NCBI RefSeq assembly: GCF_002947535.1
Contig: NZ_PUAP01000021.1
Span: forward strand, 100,183-164,182
Source of the DNA: Enterococcus mundtii
GTDB lineage: Bacteria > Bacillota > Bacilli > Lactobacillales > Enterococcaceae
Direction of reading: 5' to 3'
Length of the DNA stretch: 64,000 bases
The notes beneath the pieces are model-generated. The model had not been told where the DNA came from, ran no database searches, and was given only the letters and a program-made list of their open reading frames with translations. The first letter of the stretch is position 1; every line of letters begins with the position of its first letter. This document shows, one piece after another, positions 8,586 to 17,616 of the stretch. The position numbers were made by a program, and so were the translations under genes.

Positions 8586-10306
8586 AACAAAACACCATCA
8601 CTTGGAAAAACCAGCGGATAAAATTCCTGTGTTTTCGTATTCATCATTCCTTTATCTGTCATTTTGATCGCAGGTGAAACTGGTAGTGACAAAGTAGAAA
8701 ACGACATGATCTCATTCATGTTTTTATAGCCTAGATTTTGCATTTCTCTACGCACAGTTTTTAAATCTTGCCCTAACTCTTCAATCGGTGCTTGTGAAAC
8801 GATCCCACCAATCGGTAACGGACAAGTTGCTGTTAACTTGCCAGCATTTACCACCACATAGCCACCTTGCAATTCCAACAATTTTTGCTGAGCCAGCAGA
8901 ATGTCTTGGCAATTATTCCCCATCACCATCACGTTATGATGATCATGCGCCCAAGTCGTCGCAATACTTCCTGGTTTCGAAATAGGTTCTTCCATCAAAG
9001 CATACGCCACATTGCCGTTCTTCCCATAGCGTTCCATCACAAGCAATAAGGCGCAATCCGAATTTTCCCAATCGAGGTACCCATCTTTCACTGGAATGTT
9101 CTTCGTGATCCGTTCCGTAAACGTTCCAACCTCATGCTTACGAATAACATTACAACGAACACTTGGTAAATCCGTTTTGACTGGCAACCGTAGATCGTCT
9201 AAAGAAATCTTTTTACAATGGACCGTTTGACTGTATGAAGCAGGAAATTGTTCGATTTTTTCTGGATAAGTGATCGCCTCACCGTGTCGGTAGACTTCTT
9301 TACCCGATTTGAAGACCGCAGAAATAGCGAATGTGGATAAATCATCTAACAAAATAAAATCAGCCATTCTTCCAGGTCCAATCAATCCCCGATCATTCAA
9401 GCCCATTCTACGTGCTGGTGTATAAGTCGTCATATAGATTGCTTGTTCGACTGGTAGCCCCGCCTCAACTGCTTTTTTCAAATTTTCATTTAAATGCCCA
9501 GTGAGTAAATCATCTGCCATCACATCGTCTGTGATGATACAAGCATAGTCATAATACTCATTTTCCGTGATTACCGCCATATTTTCCGGTGTGATCGACT
9601 TGTTTTGGAATTGGATGAACATGCCATTTTCAATTTTTTCTGCTAAGGATTCCGGAAACTGATGCGTATGATCAGAAGAAATCCCGCTATACATAAATGC
9701 TGCCAATTCTTCTTCGTAAATTTTAGGACAATGTCCTTCCAACGGCATCGTTGGGCGTTTTTCTTTACATAGATCAATGATTTGACGAATCAGCGAAGTT
9801 GGTTCATGGGCAATACCGTGGAAATTCATTGCTTCGCCTAAACAAATCACTTTTGGATTGTCTAACAACTTTTCTGTTTCAGCTAACCCAATGATTCCAC
9901 CGGTAGTTTCTAGTTCAGGTGTGGTGGAAGGAACGGACGATGGGATTGCATGGAAAATATCTAATTCCGTTTCTGCAGCCATAAATTCAGTCAATCCCTC
10001 AAGACCAAAAACATTTGCCATCTCATGCGCATCCGCAATCACTGTAGTCACACCAAATGGTAAAACGACCTTGGAAAAAATACTTGGCGTAGTCATTGAA
10101 CTCTCAATGTGCATATGGCTGTCGATCAAACCAGGAATCATATATTTCCCTCGACCATCAATTTCTTGAAGGATCTCCAAGTGACTCAGATCCTTTGTTG
10201 TGATGTAATAAAATTTTTCACCGCTGACTGTGACATGTTTCTTCTCAAAACATTGTTTGGCTGTGTTGTACACTTGAGCATCTCTAATCAGTAAGTCAAT
10301 CTTCAC
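8582..10306 (-). CDS. ade: Adenine deaminase
   Basis: This 574-residue enzyme deaminates adenine to hypoxanthine. The N-terminal metal site is [14 protein letters not shown] (His64, His66) and the C-terminal half has the AdeC-type domain with [14 protein letters not shown]. Length matches bacterial AdeC/YerA-type enzymes. The start is GTG at 10306 with AGTGAGGGAAAAAT upstream. It lies 109 nt after the substrate-binding protein gene, in the operon with an ABC importer and a second amidohydrolase, which suggests that imported substrate is deaminated directly. Confidence 0.93.
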   Translation of the reverse strand: MKIDLLIRDAQVYNTAKQCFEKKHVTVSGEKFYYITTKDLSHLEILQEIDGRGKYMIPGLIDSHMHIESSMTTPSIFSKVVLPFGVTTVIADAHEMANVFGLEGLTEFMAAETELDIFHAIPSSVPSTTPELETTGGIIGLAETEKLLDNPKVICLGEAMNFHGIAHEPTSLIRQIIDLCKEKRPTMPLEGHCPKIYEEELAAFMYSGISSDHTHQFPESLAEKIENGMFIQFQNKSITPENMAVITENEYYDYACIITDDVMADDLLTGHLNENLKKAVEAGLPVEQAIYMTTYTPARRMGLNDRGLIGPGRMADFILLDDLSTFAISAVFKSGKEVYRHGEAITYPEKIEQFPASYSQTVHCKKISLDDLRLPVKTDLPSVRCNVIRKHEVGTFTERITKNIPVKDGYLDWENSDCALLLVMERYGKNGNVAYALMEEPISKPGSIATTWAHDHHNVMVMGNNCQDILLAQQKLLELQGGYVVVNAGKLTATCPLPIGGIVSQAPIEELGQDLKTVRREMQNLGYKNMNEIMSFSTLSLPVSPAIKMTDKGMMNTKTQEFYPLVFPSDGVLL

Positions 10307-10415
10307 ATTTTTCCCTCACTTTTATTGTCCTTAGACAAGAATAGGGGGCTGTGCGCTTCCGACACAACCACCCCAATGTTTATTTTTTCAATGATTTCCC
10401 GTTATAGGAAAATGT

Positions 10416-11477
10416 TTATTGGTTGATCAAACGATTCCAACGGTCGATCCAGTCAGTCATTTGACTATTCACGAAATCAAAGTCGATGTTTTTTGCTCGG
10501 TCAGCAACTGCACCATAAGTCATATTACCAGCTTCTTCTTCACTTAATTCCACTTTATCATTCGTCGGTGCTTCATTTAATGAAAGTGCCTTTGTTTTTT
10601 GTGATTCTTCGCTAATTCTATAGTTGATGAATGAGTAAGCCAATTCTTTGTTCGCTGCTTCTTTTGGAATATTGATCGTATTGTAGTTCGCATATGTGCC
10701 ACTCTCAGGGACCACGTATTCGATCGTGTCAGAATCTCCTTTGACGATATCATAAGCAAAATCCATCACGATCGCTGCTTCAATTTCTCCTGCTTGGAAC
10801 ATATTTGCTAAGTCAGAAGATCTTGCATAAGTCTTAACGATATTTGGTTTCAATTCTTCTAAAGCTTCAAATGCTGCTTCTCCATTGTCATCTTCAATCG
10901 CTACACCCGCATGGTCACTTGCAATATACATCATCAAAGGTCCGGCAGTCGTCGTGATTTCCGGGATCGAGATTTTTCCTTCTAATGCTGAATCCCAAAG
11001 ATCTGACCAGCTAGTAATTTCTTTTCCAACTTTTTCTCTGTCGTAAACGATACCTACACTGTTTACGGCAATCGGAACACCTGCACCACTGTCAAAGACT
11101 TCCTTCGCTCCTTCAGTTAAGTCCGCTAAATTCGGGATTTTTGATTCATCTAGTTTTTCAAATAATTCTTGAGAAGCCCCATCCGCTGAGTTCGCTTGCG
11201 CTAACTCAATAACGTCGATTCCTCTAGGATTACTGATTAATTTGTTGAAGCGATCGCCACTGTTACCTAGATCCATAGTGATCTTCGCATCGAATTCTTT
11301 TTCAAAAGGATCCATCACATCGCTTTTCACGATATCTTCGCTTAAACCAAATGTTGATACAACTAGATCTTTTGACTCTTTCGCTTCGGAAGAATTAGTT
11401 TCAGATCCTCCACCGCAAGCTGTCAATACAAACATACTTGCTAAAACTACTGAACTTACTAGAAAGCCTTTTTTCAC
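10416..11477 (-). CDS. Polyamine-type ABC transporter substrate-binding lipoprotein
   Basis: This 353-residue protein is an extracytoplasmic binding protein of the PotD/SBP_bac_8 type. A lipoprotein signal peptide ends in the lipobox LTAC (Cys21), followed by a Gly/Ser-rich linker. Annotation by family would say spermidine/putrescine, but the ligand pocket cannot be judged by eye. Operon linkage to two purine-type deaminases makes a purine base or nucleoside a plausible alternative ligand. The start is GTG at 11477 behind AAAAGGGGAAAAATCA. Confidence 0.85.
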   Translation of the reverse strand: MKKGFLVSSVVLASMFVLTACGGGSETNSSEAKESKDLVVSTFGLSEDIVKSDVMDPFEKEFDAKITMDLGNSGDRFNKLISNPRGIDVIELAQANSADGASQELFEKLDESKIPNLADLTEGAKEVFDSGAGVPIAVNSVGIVYDREKVGKEITSWSDLWDSALEGKISIPEITTTAGPLMMYIASDHAGVAIEDDNGEAAFEALEELKPNIVKTYARSSDLANMFQAGEIEAAIVMDFAYDIVKGDSDTIEYVVPESGTYANYNTINIPKEAANKELAYSFINYRISEESQKTKALSLNEAPTNDKVELSEEEAGNMTYGAVADRAKNIDFDFVNSQMTDWIDRWNRLINQ

Positions 11478-11499
11478 TGATTTTTCCCCTTTTCTCTAC

Positions 11500-12540
11500 T
11501 TATTTATCTTCCAAAAGAACGATTTTATCTTTTGGGAAATGCAGGTTGATTTGATCTCCTGCTTGGTAAATTTGTTTATCCGTACCGTTTACTAAGAACT
11601 TACCTAAATCCGTTGTCACTTCATACTGGTAACTTTTCCCTAAAAATGTTCTGACTTTCACTTCACCTTTTACACCGTTATGTGTCGCATCAGAGGCAAT
11701 CTCGATATCTTCAGGACGGATCGTCGCTACTAATCGCTCTGCTATCGGTTGCTCATAAGGTGTCTCAATGACATTCCCAGCGGCTTGATAGCGGATGCCT
11801 TCGATTTGTTCAACTGGAAAGAAATTTTCAAAACCGATAAAATGTGCAACAAAACGAGTTTTTGGATGTCGGTAGATTGTTTCCGGTGTATCATATTGCT
11901 CGATGACACCATTATTCATGACCGCGACTTTATCCGAGATCGAGAAGCATTCTTCTTGATCGTGGGTCACAAAAACTGTTGTGATACCAAGTTGTTGTTG
12001 GATACGTTTGATTTCGATCCGCATTTGGACACGTAGTTTCGCATCTAGATTACTTAATGGTTCGTCTAGGAGTAGTAACTTAGGTTCAATAACCAAAGCT
12101 CGAGCCAAAGCCACTCGTTGGCGTTGCCCACCTGACAGTTGTTTCGGGTAACGATCACCCAACTGTTCCAAGCCACAGATCGCTAGCATATCTGCTACTT
12201 TCTTGGCGATATCTGCTTTATTTTCTTTTCGCAATTTCAAGCCAAAAGCGACATTCTCAGCAATCGTCAAGTGAGGAAACAGCGCATAGCTCTGAAATAC
12301 CATACCAAAATTACGTTTATGCACAGGAACTTTCACTAATTCTTGATCTTCCAAAACAAAAGAGCCATCGTTCGGCGAAATCAATCCAGCAATCACACGT
12401 AGCGTCGTTGTTTTACCGCAACCACTAGGTCCTAGCAAAGAAACTAGCTCTCCTTTTTCCATTGAAATAGACAAATCTTCTAATATATTTTGTTTTCCGT
12501 CATAACTCACACGGATATTGTTCAAATTTACAAAACTCAC
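11500..12540 (-). CDS. ABC transporter ATP-binding protein, PotA-like
   Basis: This ATPase of the importer has Walker A GPSGCGKTT (residues 37-45), Q-loop VFQSYALFPH, signature LSGGQRQRVALAR, Walker B LLLLDEPLSNLD and the H-loop VTHDQ. A C-terminal TOBE-like domain follows, as in PotA/FbpC-type ATPases. The frame opens at an ATG at 12555, but GTG at 12540 has AGGGGG six bases upstream and gives the normal N-terminus (346 residues). The same initiation sequence, ATGAGGGGGAGAAC, precedes the first permease gene. Confidence 0.92.
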   Translation of the reverse strand: MSFVNLNNIRVSYDGKQNILEDLSISMEKGELVSLLGPSGCGKTTTLRVIAGLISPNDGSFVLEDQELVKVPVHKRNFGMVFQSYALFPHLTIAENVAFGLKLRKENKADIAKKVADMLAICGLEQLGDRYPKQLSGGQRQRVALARALVIEPKLLLLDEPLSNLDAKLRVQMRIEIKRIQQQLGITTVFVTHDQEECFSISDKVAVMNNGVIEQYDTPETIYRHPKTRFVAHFIGFENFFPVEQIEGIRYQAAGNVIETPYEQPIAERLVATIRPEDIEIASDATHNGVKGEVKVRTFLGKSYQYEVTTDLGKFLVNGTDKQIYQAGDQINLHFPKDKIVLLEDK

Positions 12541-12601
12541 GGTTCTCCCCCTCATAGTTTCCAGTCATTCTCAAGTACTGTTCGATTTCTTCATTCAACA
12601 G

Positions 12602-13381
12602 TTAAGCGATCGAAGCCAATCCTAACGTTTTCTCAATAATAAACATCAAGAAAACGGTTAATACCATGATCATCACTGAAATCGCCGACACAGTCGGATC
12701 ATACGTATATTCAATGTAGCTCAATAATGAAGTGGGCAACATCGTTACTCCTGGTCCAGATAAAAACATTGAAACTGGTACATTATTGAATGAGTTGACA
12801 AAAGCCAGCATAAACGCCGCAAATATTCCAGAAGAAACATTTGGTAAGACGACTTGCATAAAAGCGCGGGTTTTTGTACAACCTAATGTCCAGGCAACTT
12901 CTTCAATCGAAAAATCTAATTGCTCCATACTTGAACCTACGACGCGAATGATATACGGTAGGCTGATCAAAAAATGACCAATCAACAAAGCTTGGATCAC
13001 TGGCAAGTTAAACTTGATCACGATGTATTGGAACAAGGAGTAACCGACAACGATACCCGGAATCATCGTTGGAGACAAAAAGAAATTTTTAAAAAGCTGT
13101 TTACTATTCATGTGGTAACGAGAAAGTGCGTAAGAAGTCGGCACACCTACTAATAAAGCTAACAGAGTAGCCCCTATGCCAATACTTAAACTCAATTTAA
13201 AGCTGTTCATAAATGTTTCAGAACTTAACGCTTTCTTGTACCACTCTAATGAAAATCCATCAATTGGAAATTGTATCGTTGATGATTGTCCGAAAGACGT
13301 CACAACAATAATCACTAGTGGTAAAAACAAAAACGCAAAAACTAATACTGCGATGATCGTCATCCCTTTTTGCTTACGCAT
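12602..13381 (-). CDS. ABC transporter permease, PotC-like
   Basis: This 259-residue inner-membrane permease has about six transmembrane helices and the EAA-type loop EEVAWTLGCTKTRAFMQVVLP that docks on the ATPase. It overlaps the first permease gene by eight bases. Together the two permeases form the transmembrane channel of the importer. Similarity is to the spermidine/putrescine/Fe3+ permease family; the substrate is not shown by the sequence. Confidence 0.92.
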   Translation of the reverse strand: MRKQKGMTIIAVLVFAFLFLPLVIIVVTSFGQSSTIQFPIDGFSLEWYKKALSSETFMNSFKLSLSIGIGATLLALLVGVPTSYALSRYHMNSKQLFKNFFLSPTMIPGIVVGYSLFQYIVIKFNLPVIQALLIGHFLISLPYIIRVVGSSMEQLDFSIEEVAWTLGCTKTRAFMQVVLPNVSSGIFAAFMLAFVNSFNNVPVSMFLSGPGVTMLPTSLLSYIEYTYDPTVSAISVMIMVLTVFLMFIIEKTLGLASIA

Positions 13382-14210
13382 GATTCATTTCCCTCCGATC
13401 CAAACGTGCAGCAATCATATTCAATCCTTTATTCACGATCAGAGTAGTGACGATCATGATCAATGCAATGACACTTGCTGAAGTCCAATCACCTAAAGTC
13501 GATGCTTTCTGGTATAAGAAAGTCGCCATCATCATATTTTGGTTTCCACCTAAAAGTTGTGGTGTCGTATAAGCCGTCAACGTGCCTGTAAATACTAAAA
13601 TACTGCCAACGATCACTCCAGGTATACAAAGCGGCATGACAATTTTATAGAACGTTTTAAACGGACTCGCACCTAACGTTTCGGCAGCTTCCAGTGTTTC
13701 TTTCTCAATATTTTCCATCACACCGACAAGTGTCATGACCATGGTAGGTAGGAACAAATAGACAGACCCGATAATAATTGCAAACTCCGTATATAGTAAG
13801 GCGATGGGTTGTTCGATCAGTCCTAAGCGAATCAAGAAATTATTGATTACTCCTGTCCTTCCTAGAATGTTGATCCAGGCAAAACTACGGATGACTGAAT
13901 TGGTCAATAATGGAAACATCGTCATTGCCATCAATAAACTTTTCCACTTTTTCCCCACGCCTGCAATAAAATAAGCAGTTGGAATACCTAAAACGGCAGA
14001 AATCAAAGTCACAATGACAGAAACGCGAATTGTTCGAAGAAAAATCCTCAAATTGAAATCATCTGTCAAAAAACTAGTATAAGCACTCAGACTAGCCCCT
14101 GTTTCAGTAAAAATAGTTGGCCATATGATATTGACCAATGGCAAAATCATAAAAAATAGTAATAAGATCGTTCCTGGTGCAATGATCAAATACGGAACAT
14201 TCTTCCTCAT
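13374..14210 (-). CDS. ABC transporter permease, PotB-like
   Basis: This first gene of the operon encodes a 278-residue permease with six predicted helices and the EAA loop LEAAETLGASPFKTFYKIVMP. The frame opens at 14225, but the ATG at 14210 lies six bases after AGGGGG and is preferred. The promoter 30 nt upstream has near-consensus hexamers with a PurBox-like element between them. Gene order permease, permease, ATPase, binding protein differs from the Escherichia coli potABCD order. Confidence 0.92.
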   Translation of the reverse strand: MRKNVPYLIIAPGTILLLFFMILPLVNIIWPTIFTETGASLSAYTSFLTDDFNLRIFLRTIRVSVIVTLISAVLGIPTAYFIAGVGKKWKSLLMAMTMFPLLTNSVIRSFAWINILGRTGVINNFLIRLGLIEQPIALLYTEFAIIIGSVYLFLPTMVMTLVGVMENIEKETLEAAETLGASPFKTFYKIVMPLCIPGVIVGSILVFTGTLTAYTTPQLLGGNQNMMMATFLYQKASTLGDWTSASVIALIMIVTTLIVNKGLNMIAARLDRREMNHA

Positions 14211-14239
14211 TGTTCTCCCCCTCATTCGTGTTCTGTCTC

Positions 14240-14268
14240 ATTATAAGAAAAAATACGAACATTTTCAA
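14240..14268 (-). promoter_or_regulatory. Operon promoter with PurBox-like site
   Basis: On the minus strand TTGAAA (14268-14263), a 17-bp spacer and TATAAT (14245-14240). The spacer contains, on the plus strand, AAATACGAACATT (14251-14263). This matches 12 of 13 positions of the PurBox consensus AWWWCCGAACWWT recognised by PurR in Bacillus and lactic acid bacteria. A site between -35 and -10 would fit repression. The regulation is inference from the motif. Confidence 0.65.
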
Positions 14269-14493
14269 GAAAACTTTGTAATATATTCAGAAAAAAACTC
14301 AAGTTATATGAAATAACTCATAGAAAACCTGTCTTTATCCGTTTTATTCAAAAACATTCACACTCACTTTACTTGTTTTTTAGTAGTTCATGTTTATTAG
14401 ACGAACGATTATTATCAAATAATGAGAATCAACTATCAAAAGCGTTGAGAAATACATCTCAATTGAAAGAGAAAACCAAATTTCCATAAAAAC

Positions 14494-14546
14494 AAAAAGA
14501 GCAATTACCGAACATTCGTCCAAAACGTTCGCTAATTGCTCTTTTT
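14494..14546. terminator. Bidirectional terminator
   Basis: AAAAAGAGCAATTA (14494-14507) pairs perfectly with TAATTGCTCTTTTT (14533-14546), and CGAAC/GTTCG extends the stem. It lies eight bases beyond the stop of the hydrolase remnant at 14554 and upstream of the purine operon promoter. The left arm also contains ATTACCGAACATT, a perfect match to the PurBox consensus. Confidence 0.8.
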
Positions 14547-14553
14547 ATTAGAC

Positions 14554-14640
14554 TCAACTATTCCATAAAAACTGACTAACTTCTCGATCCACTTCTGTCC
14601 CAATCTCGTGAGGCATGTCATTAATCATTTGAGCTATTCA
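14554..14640 (-). pseudogene. 3' remnant of a DUF915-type hydrolase gene
   Basis: The minus strand encodes AQMINDMPHEIG followed by TEVDREVSQFLWNS and a stop. This matches the C-terminus of the intact lipoprotein hydrolase at 18334-19227 (NEEVDREVSRFLWGID). Nothing of the rest of the gene is left. It is followed by a good terminator, so it was probably a complete paralogue before a deletion or insertion in this region. Confidence 0.75.
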
Positions 14641-14832
14641 TTATTCCAGAATTTTAAATTCATTTATAAAACAACAATTACATTTTCCAATAACGTCACA
14701 ATAAAACTATTATTTCAACAACGAATACATATTAAAAAAAACAAAAAAACTCAATGAAAAGGTTTACGTTTTTATATTGATATGATATATTTTTTTTGGA
14801 TATATCCTAAAAAATAGCTGGAAGTCAAGAAC

Positions 14833-15218
14833 ATGATTCTATCAAAGAAAAAACAACTATTACTACCCACATTACAAGTATTTTAGGAATTTTACTTTTA
14901 GGTGGTACAAAACGAGTTGAAGCTGAATCTTTTGGAGGAACAACTGCATATACGTATACAGCAGTATCCGCAAATGTAACCAAAACTTCATCAAGTGCTA
15001 CTACATACGTTAATTGGAATAGTTCCAACCAAAAAAGTCACAAACAATGGTTCGCTCTTTATCAGAATGGATCAAGAAAAGGACAAGGATTATTTAATTA
15101 TCTTACAAATTCTGCATTTCCTGGGAACGGTTCAGCGGGTTCGACTGTCCATTTAGCTTCGCAAAGAGAAAACATCATTGACCCTACGACTTACATTTCA
15201 GGAACATGGACCCCTTAA
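14833..15218 (+). pseudogene. Secreted DUF2712-like small protein, one-base frameshift
   Basis: The frame ending at 15218 encodes a mature-like sequence with many Thr, Ser and Asn residues, beginning near RVEAESFGGTT and ending in YISGTWTP. A signal-peptide-like hydrophobic stretch (ITSILGILLLGG) precedes it, but the frame has no start codon. The ATG at 14833 (MILSKKK) is one base out of frame. A seventh A in the run 14848-14853 joins them into a 128-residue protein with a normal signal peptide. Length, composition and the terminal SGTW resemble DUF2712 family proteins, which often neighbour ABC transporter genes; the assignment is from memory of the family. It heads the membrane/ABC cassette that follows. 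Confidence 0.6.
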
Positions 15219-15304
15219 AGATGCTGGGCAAGAATCCGTGTCAAAACAACTTCGCTATTTTCTCTTAGAACCAAATAAATAGCGAGAAAGGATATGCCTT
15301 CTTT

Positions 15305-15378
15305 AAATAAGGCGTAATCTCAAAAGTTCAAAGAGAAATTTTTGGAGATTACGTCCTATTTATAGAGGCTGAACACTT
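15305..15378 (-). repeat. Dispersed hairpin element, copy B
   Basis: The outer arms AAATAAGGCGTAATCTC and GAGATTACGTCCTATTTA form a long stem around an AT-rich loop, and the flank (minus strand AAGTGTTCAGCCTC) is identical to the flank of the element at 31168-31253. The stem sequences of the copies differ but remain paired. It lies between the DUF2712-like gene and the first membrane protein gene, and may act as a terminator or processing site. Confidence 0.65.
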
Positions 15379-15426
15379 TTGCACCGTCTTCTTGTCACAT
15401 ACCGATTGAAAAAAGGAGATGTATGT

Positions 15427-16278
15427 TTGAATAATTTTTGGAGATTAAATAAATATCACATTTCACTTAGTTTAGTCATATTTTTCATAATGGTATTCTC
15501 TATTTTAAATGAATATATTTCAAATGCCTTTCTTTATGTAACAAACTTAGCATTTAGACAAGAAATGAATCAAGGTCAAGCCTTTATTAATGTTTTTGAT
15601 TTCTTTTGGAGGAGTTTAACAGAGTCTGTTTGGTCTTTTGATTATAGCTTGATTTTTGGAACGAATTTATTTCAAATGTTCATCCCTTTAGTAGCCTCTA
15701 TTGGAACGGCAATATTTGCTCAAAAATGGCAAACCATTTATAAATTTGAAATTTATCATGTTTTAAATTTTAGAAATTTTGTTTATAGGAAAATATTATC
15801 AACGGCTACAAAAATCGCACTGGCAACATTTTTTGGTTTCTTTATCTATTACTTATTTTGCTTTATTGCATTACATGATTCTATCAACGATACTGTGACA
15901 CGTCCAATGTTTGAAGATATTTTCGGATCCAATTTTTATGTCAATCATAGGTTTTTGCAGTCTTTTCTAGAAGGAGTTGTTCGTTTTTTCTGGATACCAT
16001 TTATATATACTATCTTCGGTACTTCTATCTCATTGATCGTTTCCGAAGCGAAAATATATTTATTAGCCGCACCTTTATATTACTATAGCATGTCGGCTAT
16101 CGGTACAGGAATGACAGCTTTTTCTGAAGATATTTCGTTGTATTTTAATCCAACGGTGATTATGGCGTCTGGTGATTATTATACATTTAACACATATCTT
16201 TTGTTGCTTGCAAACTCTATCCCATTATTTATTGGTATAGTATTGATTTGCGGAAGGAGTCATAATGTTGAATTATAA
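15427..16278 (+). CDS. Multi-pass membrane protein of an ABC cassette
   Basis: This protein of about 283 residues has six or so hydrophobic segments and no recognisable enzymatic motif. The frame is open further up, but TTG at 15427 has AAAGGAG eight bases upstream and gives an N-terminus that leads into the first membrane helix (YHISLSLVIFFIMVF). Codon use is extremely AT-rich compared with the neighbouring housekeeping genes, which suggests acquisition. The three membrane genes overlap and are followed by an ABC ATPase, so this is probably a permease subunit of an exporter or immunity transporter. I do not recognise the family. Confidence 0.75.
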   Translation: MNNFWRLNKYHISLSLVIFFIMVFSILNEYISNAFLYVTNLAFRQEMNQGQAFINVFDFFWRSLTESVWSFDYSLIFGTNLFQMFIPLVASIGTAIFAQKWQTIYKFEIYHVLNFRNFVYRKILSTATKIALATFFGFFIYYLFCFIALHDSINDTVTRPMFEDIFGSNFYVNHRFLQSFLEGVVRFFWIPFIYTIFGTSISLIVSEAKIYLLAAPLYYYSMSAIGTGMTAFSEDISLYFNPTVIMASGDYYTFNTYLLLLANSIPLFIGIVLICGRSHNVEL

Positions 16279-16930
16279 GTTTTTGATTTATCCGACTATT
16301 TCTTCTTTAATCATAATTTTATTTGTCAGTTTTATGCCTAAAACCATCATTACTACAGGATGGATTTTTTCTAATTTCCTATCAATGTCAGTAATGCTTA
16401 CGATATCCTTTTTTTATTTGTTTGAAAAACATAGTTTTATTCAAATGGAAGTGATGAAATGCGAGAGTATTTTTCGTTTTTTCCGGTATAAGTTGGCTAT
16501 ATTATTTAATCGTAATGTTATTTACACGGCGATACTTTCTATCACATTTACAACATTAAGTTACATTAAAGTTGGCAATGCGGACTTCAAAATAATTTCA
16601 ATCTATTCTCTGGCGTTGATTTTATTATTATCTTTATCAGGGTATCTCATGTTAGTAACATCCTTTTCCTTCAAAAATATATGGGCACCGTACATTACTA
16701 TTATTATGATATATAGTTTTTATTTTTATGCTTTTGTAAACATAAATTTATCACCCTACTTTAACCCTTTTATTTCGTACATAACAAGTTTCAGCGAATT
16801 TCAAGGATATGGAACTGAACCTACCTATTTTAGTCATTTTGGAATAATTGGTTTTCTATTCTCAAATTTACTTTTTTGGGGACTTGGACATCTTATTTTT
16901 CATATCAAAACTCGGAAGATCGATCTATGA
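16265..16930 (+). CDS. Multi-pass membrane protein of an ABC cassette
   Basis: This 221-residue hydrophobic protein has about six predicted helices. Its ATG lies within the 3' end of the preceding gene (14-base overlap), behind GGAAGGAGTCATA, so the two are coupled. There is no motif I recognise. By position it is a second permease-like subunit of the AT-rich ABC cassette. The amino-acid composition (Phe, Ile, Tyr, Ser rich) is similar to its neighbours. Confidence 0.75.
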   Translation: MLNYKFLIYPTISSLIIILFVSFMPKTIITTGWIFSNFLSMSVMLTISFFYLFEKHSFIQMEVMKCESIFRFFRYKLAILFNRNVIYTAILSITFTTLSYIKVGNADFKIISIYSLALILLLSLSGYLMLVTSFSFKNIWAPYITIIMIYSFYFYAFVNINLSPYFNPFISYITSFSEFQGYGTEPTYFSHFGIIGFLFSNLLFWGLGHLIFHIKTRKIDL

Positions 16931-17616
16931 CAAAAAAAATAGTATGTTACACAATTGTTTATTCACTAGAAGTAATCTATGTTATCTATATTTTTTCTAG
17001 TAATATCGCTTTACAGGAAGTATTCAGCCTGATTGCTTTTAATTCATCTGTCTACAAGAAGTTCTTGATCGAATTAGTAAATCCTAAATTCATTGTTTTT
17101 TATCTTTTAGTGAATATAATTACCTTACTATTCACTATAGATAATTTGACATCCTCAGCTTCGATGTATTCCATGATTTTATATAGAAATAAAAAATCTG
17201 GATTTTTTTTACTAAGGATAAAACATATCTTTTCTGTACTTTTATTAAATAGCGTAATTCAATTTATAAGCTTTTTTAGTACTTTATTTTTTTGGGGATA
17301 TATATATAACCTATCTTTAGACGTCAATATTATAACTTTTACTATCCTATTTTTTAAATATTTCACCATACTATTTATATTCTTAATTTACTATGATTAC
17401 TTTAAGCTAAAATCAAATAATATATTTATTCTTCCAGTGTCAACTTTTTTATTATTATCAGTTTTGATAGTAGATTTACTTTTAAATTTTGGATTGATTA
17501 GTATCTCAGATAGTATAATAGAAAATTTATTGTACTTGCTTGGTGATTTAACGATACTAGGTATTTCTATGACGATTTTGAATCTTAGATTTAAGAAAAG
17601 AGATGAATTTTATTGA
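16927..17616 (+). CDS. Multi-pass membrane protein of an ABC cassette
   Basis: This 229-residue hydrophobic protein has about six predicted helices. The frame opens at 16876, but the ATG at 16927 overlaps the stop codon of the previous gene in an ATGA arrangement typical of coupled genes, and MTKKIVCYTIVY is a normal membrane-protein start. It is the third membrane subunit before the ATPase gene. No motif identifies the substrate. Confidence 0.75.
   Translation: MTKKIVCYTIVYSLEVIYVIYIFSSNIALQEVFSLIAFNSSVYKKFLIELVNPKFIVFYLLVNIITLLFTIDNLTSSASMYSMILYRNKKSGFFLLRIKHIFSVLLLNSVIQFISFFSTLFFWGYIYNLSLDVNIITFTILFFKYFTILFIFLIYYDYFKLKSNNIFILPVSTFLLLSVLIVDLLLNFGLISISDSIIENLLYLLGDLTILGISMTILNLRFKKRDEFY

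Noticed and set aside
14225..14258. Paired PurBoxes TTCG/CGAA at the purine operon promoter
   Set aside because: The TTCG at 14225-14228 is in the opposite arrangement and 27 bases from CGAA, unlike the known CGAA-N16/17-TTCG pairs. Only the single 12/13 site is kept.
14494..14546. Riboswitch in front of the purine operon
   Set aside because: The structure is a plain long hairpin with A and T tails next to a pseudogene stop; none of the purine riboswitch core sequences is present.
14825..15028. 67-codon frame on the minus strand
   Set aside because: It is antisense to the DUF2712-like peptide sequence, whose plus-strand frame gives a signal peptide and a coherent mature part.
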